Source: Trissonchulus latispiculum
Taxonomy: Eukaryota > Nematoda > Enoplea > Enoplida > Ironidae
DNA: 64,000 nucleotides
Reading direction: 5' to 3'
NCBI GenBank assembly: GCA_030248195.1
Contig: JASAND010007645.1
Coordinates: forward strand, 62,001-126,000
Part shown: positions 63,503 through 64,000 of the stretch, in pieces
Numbering within the stretch: position 1 is the stretch's first letter
Layout: each line of letters opens with the position of its first letter
Program-made: the position numbers and the translations under genes
The notes under the pieces: model-generated
The model's input: only the letters and a program-made list of their open reading frames with translations
The model's database searches: none
Told to the model about the DNA's origin: nothing

Positions 63503-64000
63503 CCGCATTACAACATTCACAACAAACAAACACACAAACAAAACTACGGAGTACACAATTACTGTCCCTTTCACTGAGCTTCTGGGAGGAAATCACGAGA
63601 CTTGAAACTAGGGTGCTGTTTTGACCCTCTCACCGATTCTTGGTTATTGAACGACGAAAAACCACTGCACGAACTGAGCTGAACTTCTAAATCTCTGCGA
63701 GGGGTGCCAGATAATACAGATTACTCGTTGCAAACAAAAGCACAAATACTCATTGCGGAAACATTGCTGAAATAAACAGTTAATCAAACAAACAGACAAA
63801 CAAATAAACAGTAGACAGGCAGTGCTGAAAAACAAACAAACAGTCAAACAAATATCCAGTTACAGTTACAGTGCACACAAATATTTTTGTATTTTCGAAA
63901 TGTGATTTTTTTGTATTTTTGTAAAATGTAACTTTTTTGGTATTTTGTATTTTTGACAAAATCACTGACAGTTCACTGCAGTACGGTATATACAAATTCA

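Overview
The window looks like nuclear DNA of a non-vertebrate metazoan. Genes are split into short exons with GT..AG introns, DNA transposons and MITEs occupy much of the sequence, and a Ginger1-type transposase and a second integrase-like gene family known from sponges, cnidarians and other invertebrates are present. A sponge or similar early-branching animal is plausible, but this is an inference from gene content. No bacterial operons, CRISPR arrays or intact RNA genes were seen.

Layout. (1) 146-23925, plus strand: the C-terminal part of REV1, the Y-family translesion deoxycytidyl transferase, in ten exons with consistent splice phases. The last exon (23814-23925) lies beyond a 10.3-kb intron filled with nested mobile elements. 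(2) 24013-36132: a repeat desert with fold-back elements, a decayed minus-strand non-LTR retrotransposon (24898-25736), TTAA-, TA- and 8-bp-TSD elements nested in each other, and a (GAAACT)n-rich element. (3) 40316-36364, minus strand: a complete four-exon gene for a small two-transmembrane protein with a PPxY tail. (4) 47399-45247, minus strand: a decayed Ginger1-like transposase (integrase core, GPY/F module, Ulp1-like start), next to a possible solo LTR (47675-48394). (5) 49517-54505, plus strand: a complete four-exon paralogue of gene 3 with the same intron phases. The two are arranged head to head, about 9.2 kb apart. (6) 55348-57663, plus strand: an intron-rich DDE integrase-core gene with a complete catalytic triad but one in-frame TAG. 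(7) 57664-64000: no recognised gene, with several short repeated modules.

The most distinctive feature is a set of mobile elements whose boundaries can be read directly from target-site duplications (TSDs). Three are almost perfect palindromes of about 600 bp with different 8-bp TSDs, which is hAT-like target choice. Five complete TTAA-bounded elements share GGTGGTGG/CCACCACC termini, and two further long palindromes are bounded by TA. Host genes and transposons show no functional linkage beyond elements inserted into introns. REV1 acts in translesion synthesis. The PPxY pair are probably membrane adaptors for WW-domain proteins such as Nedd4-type ligases; that role is inferred from the motif alone.
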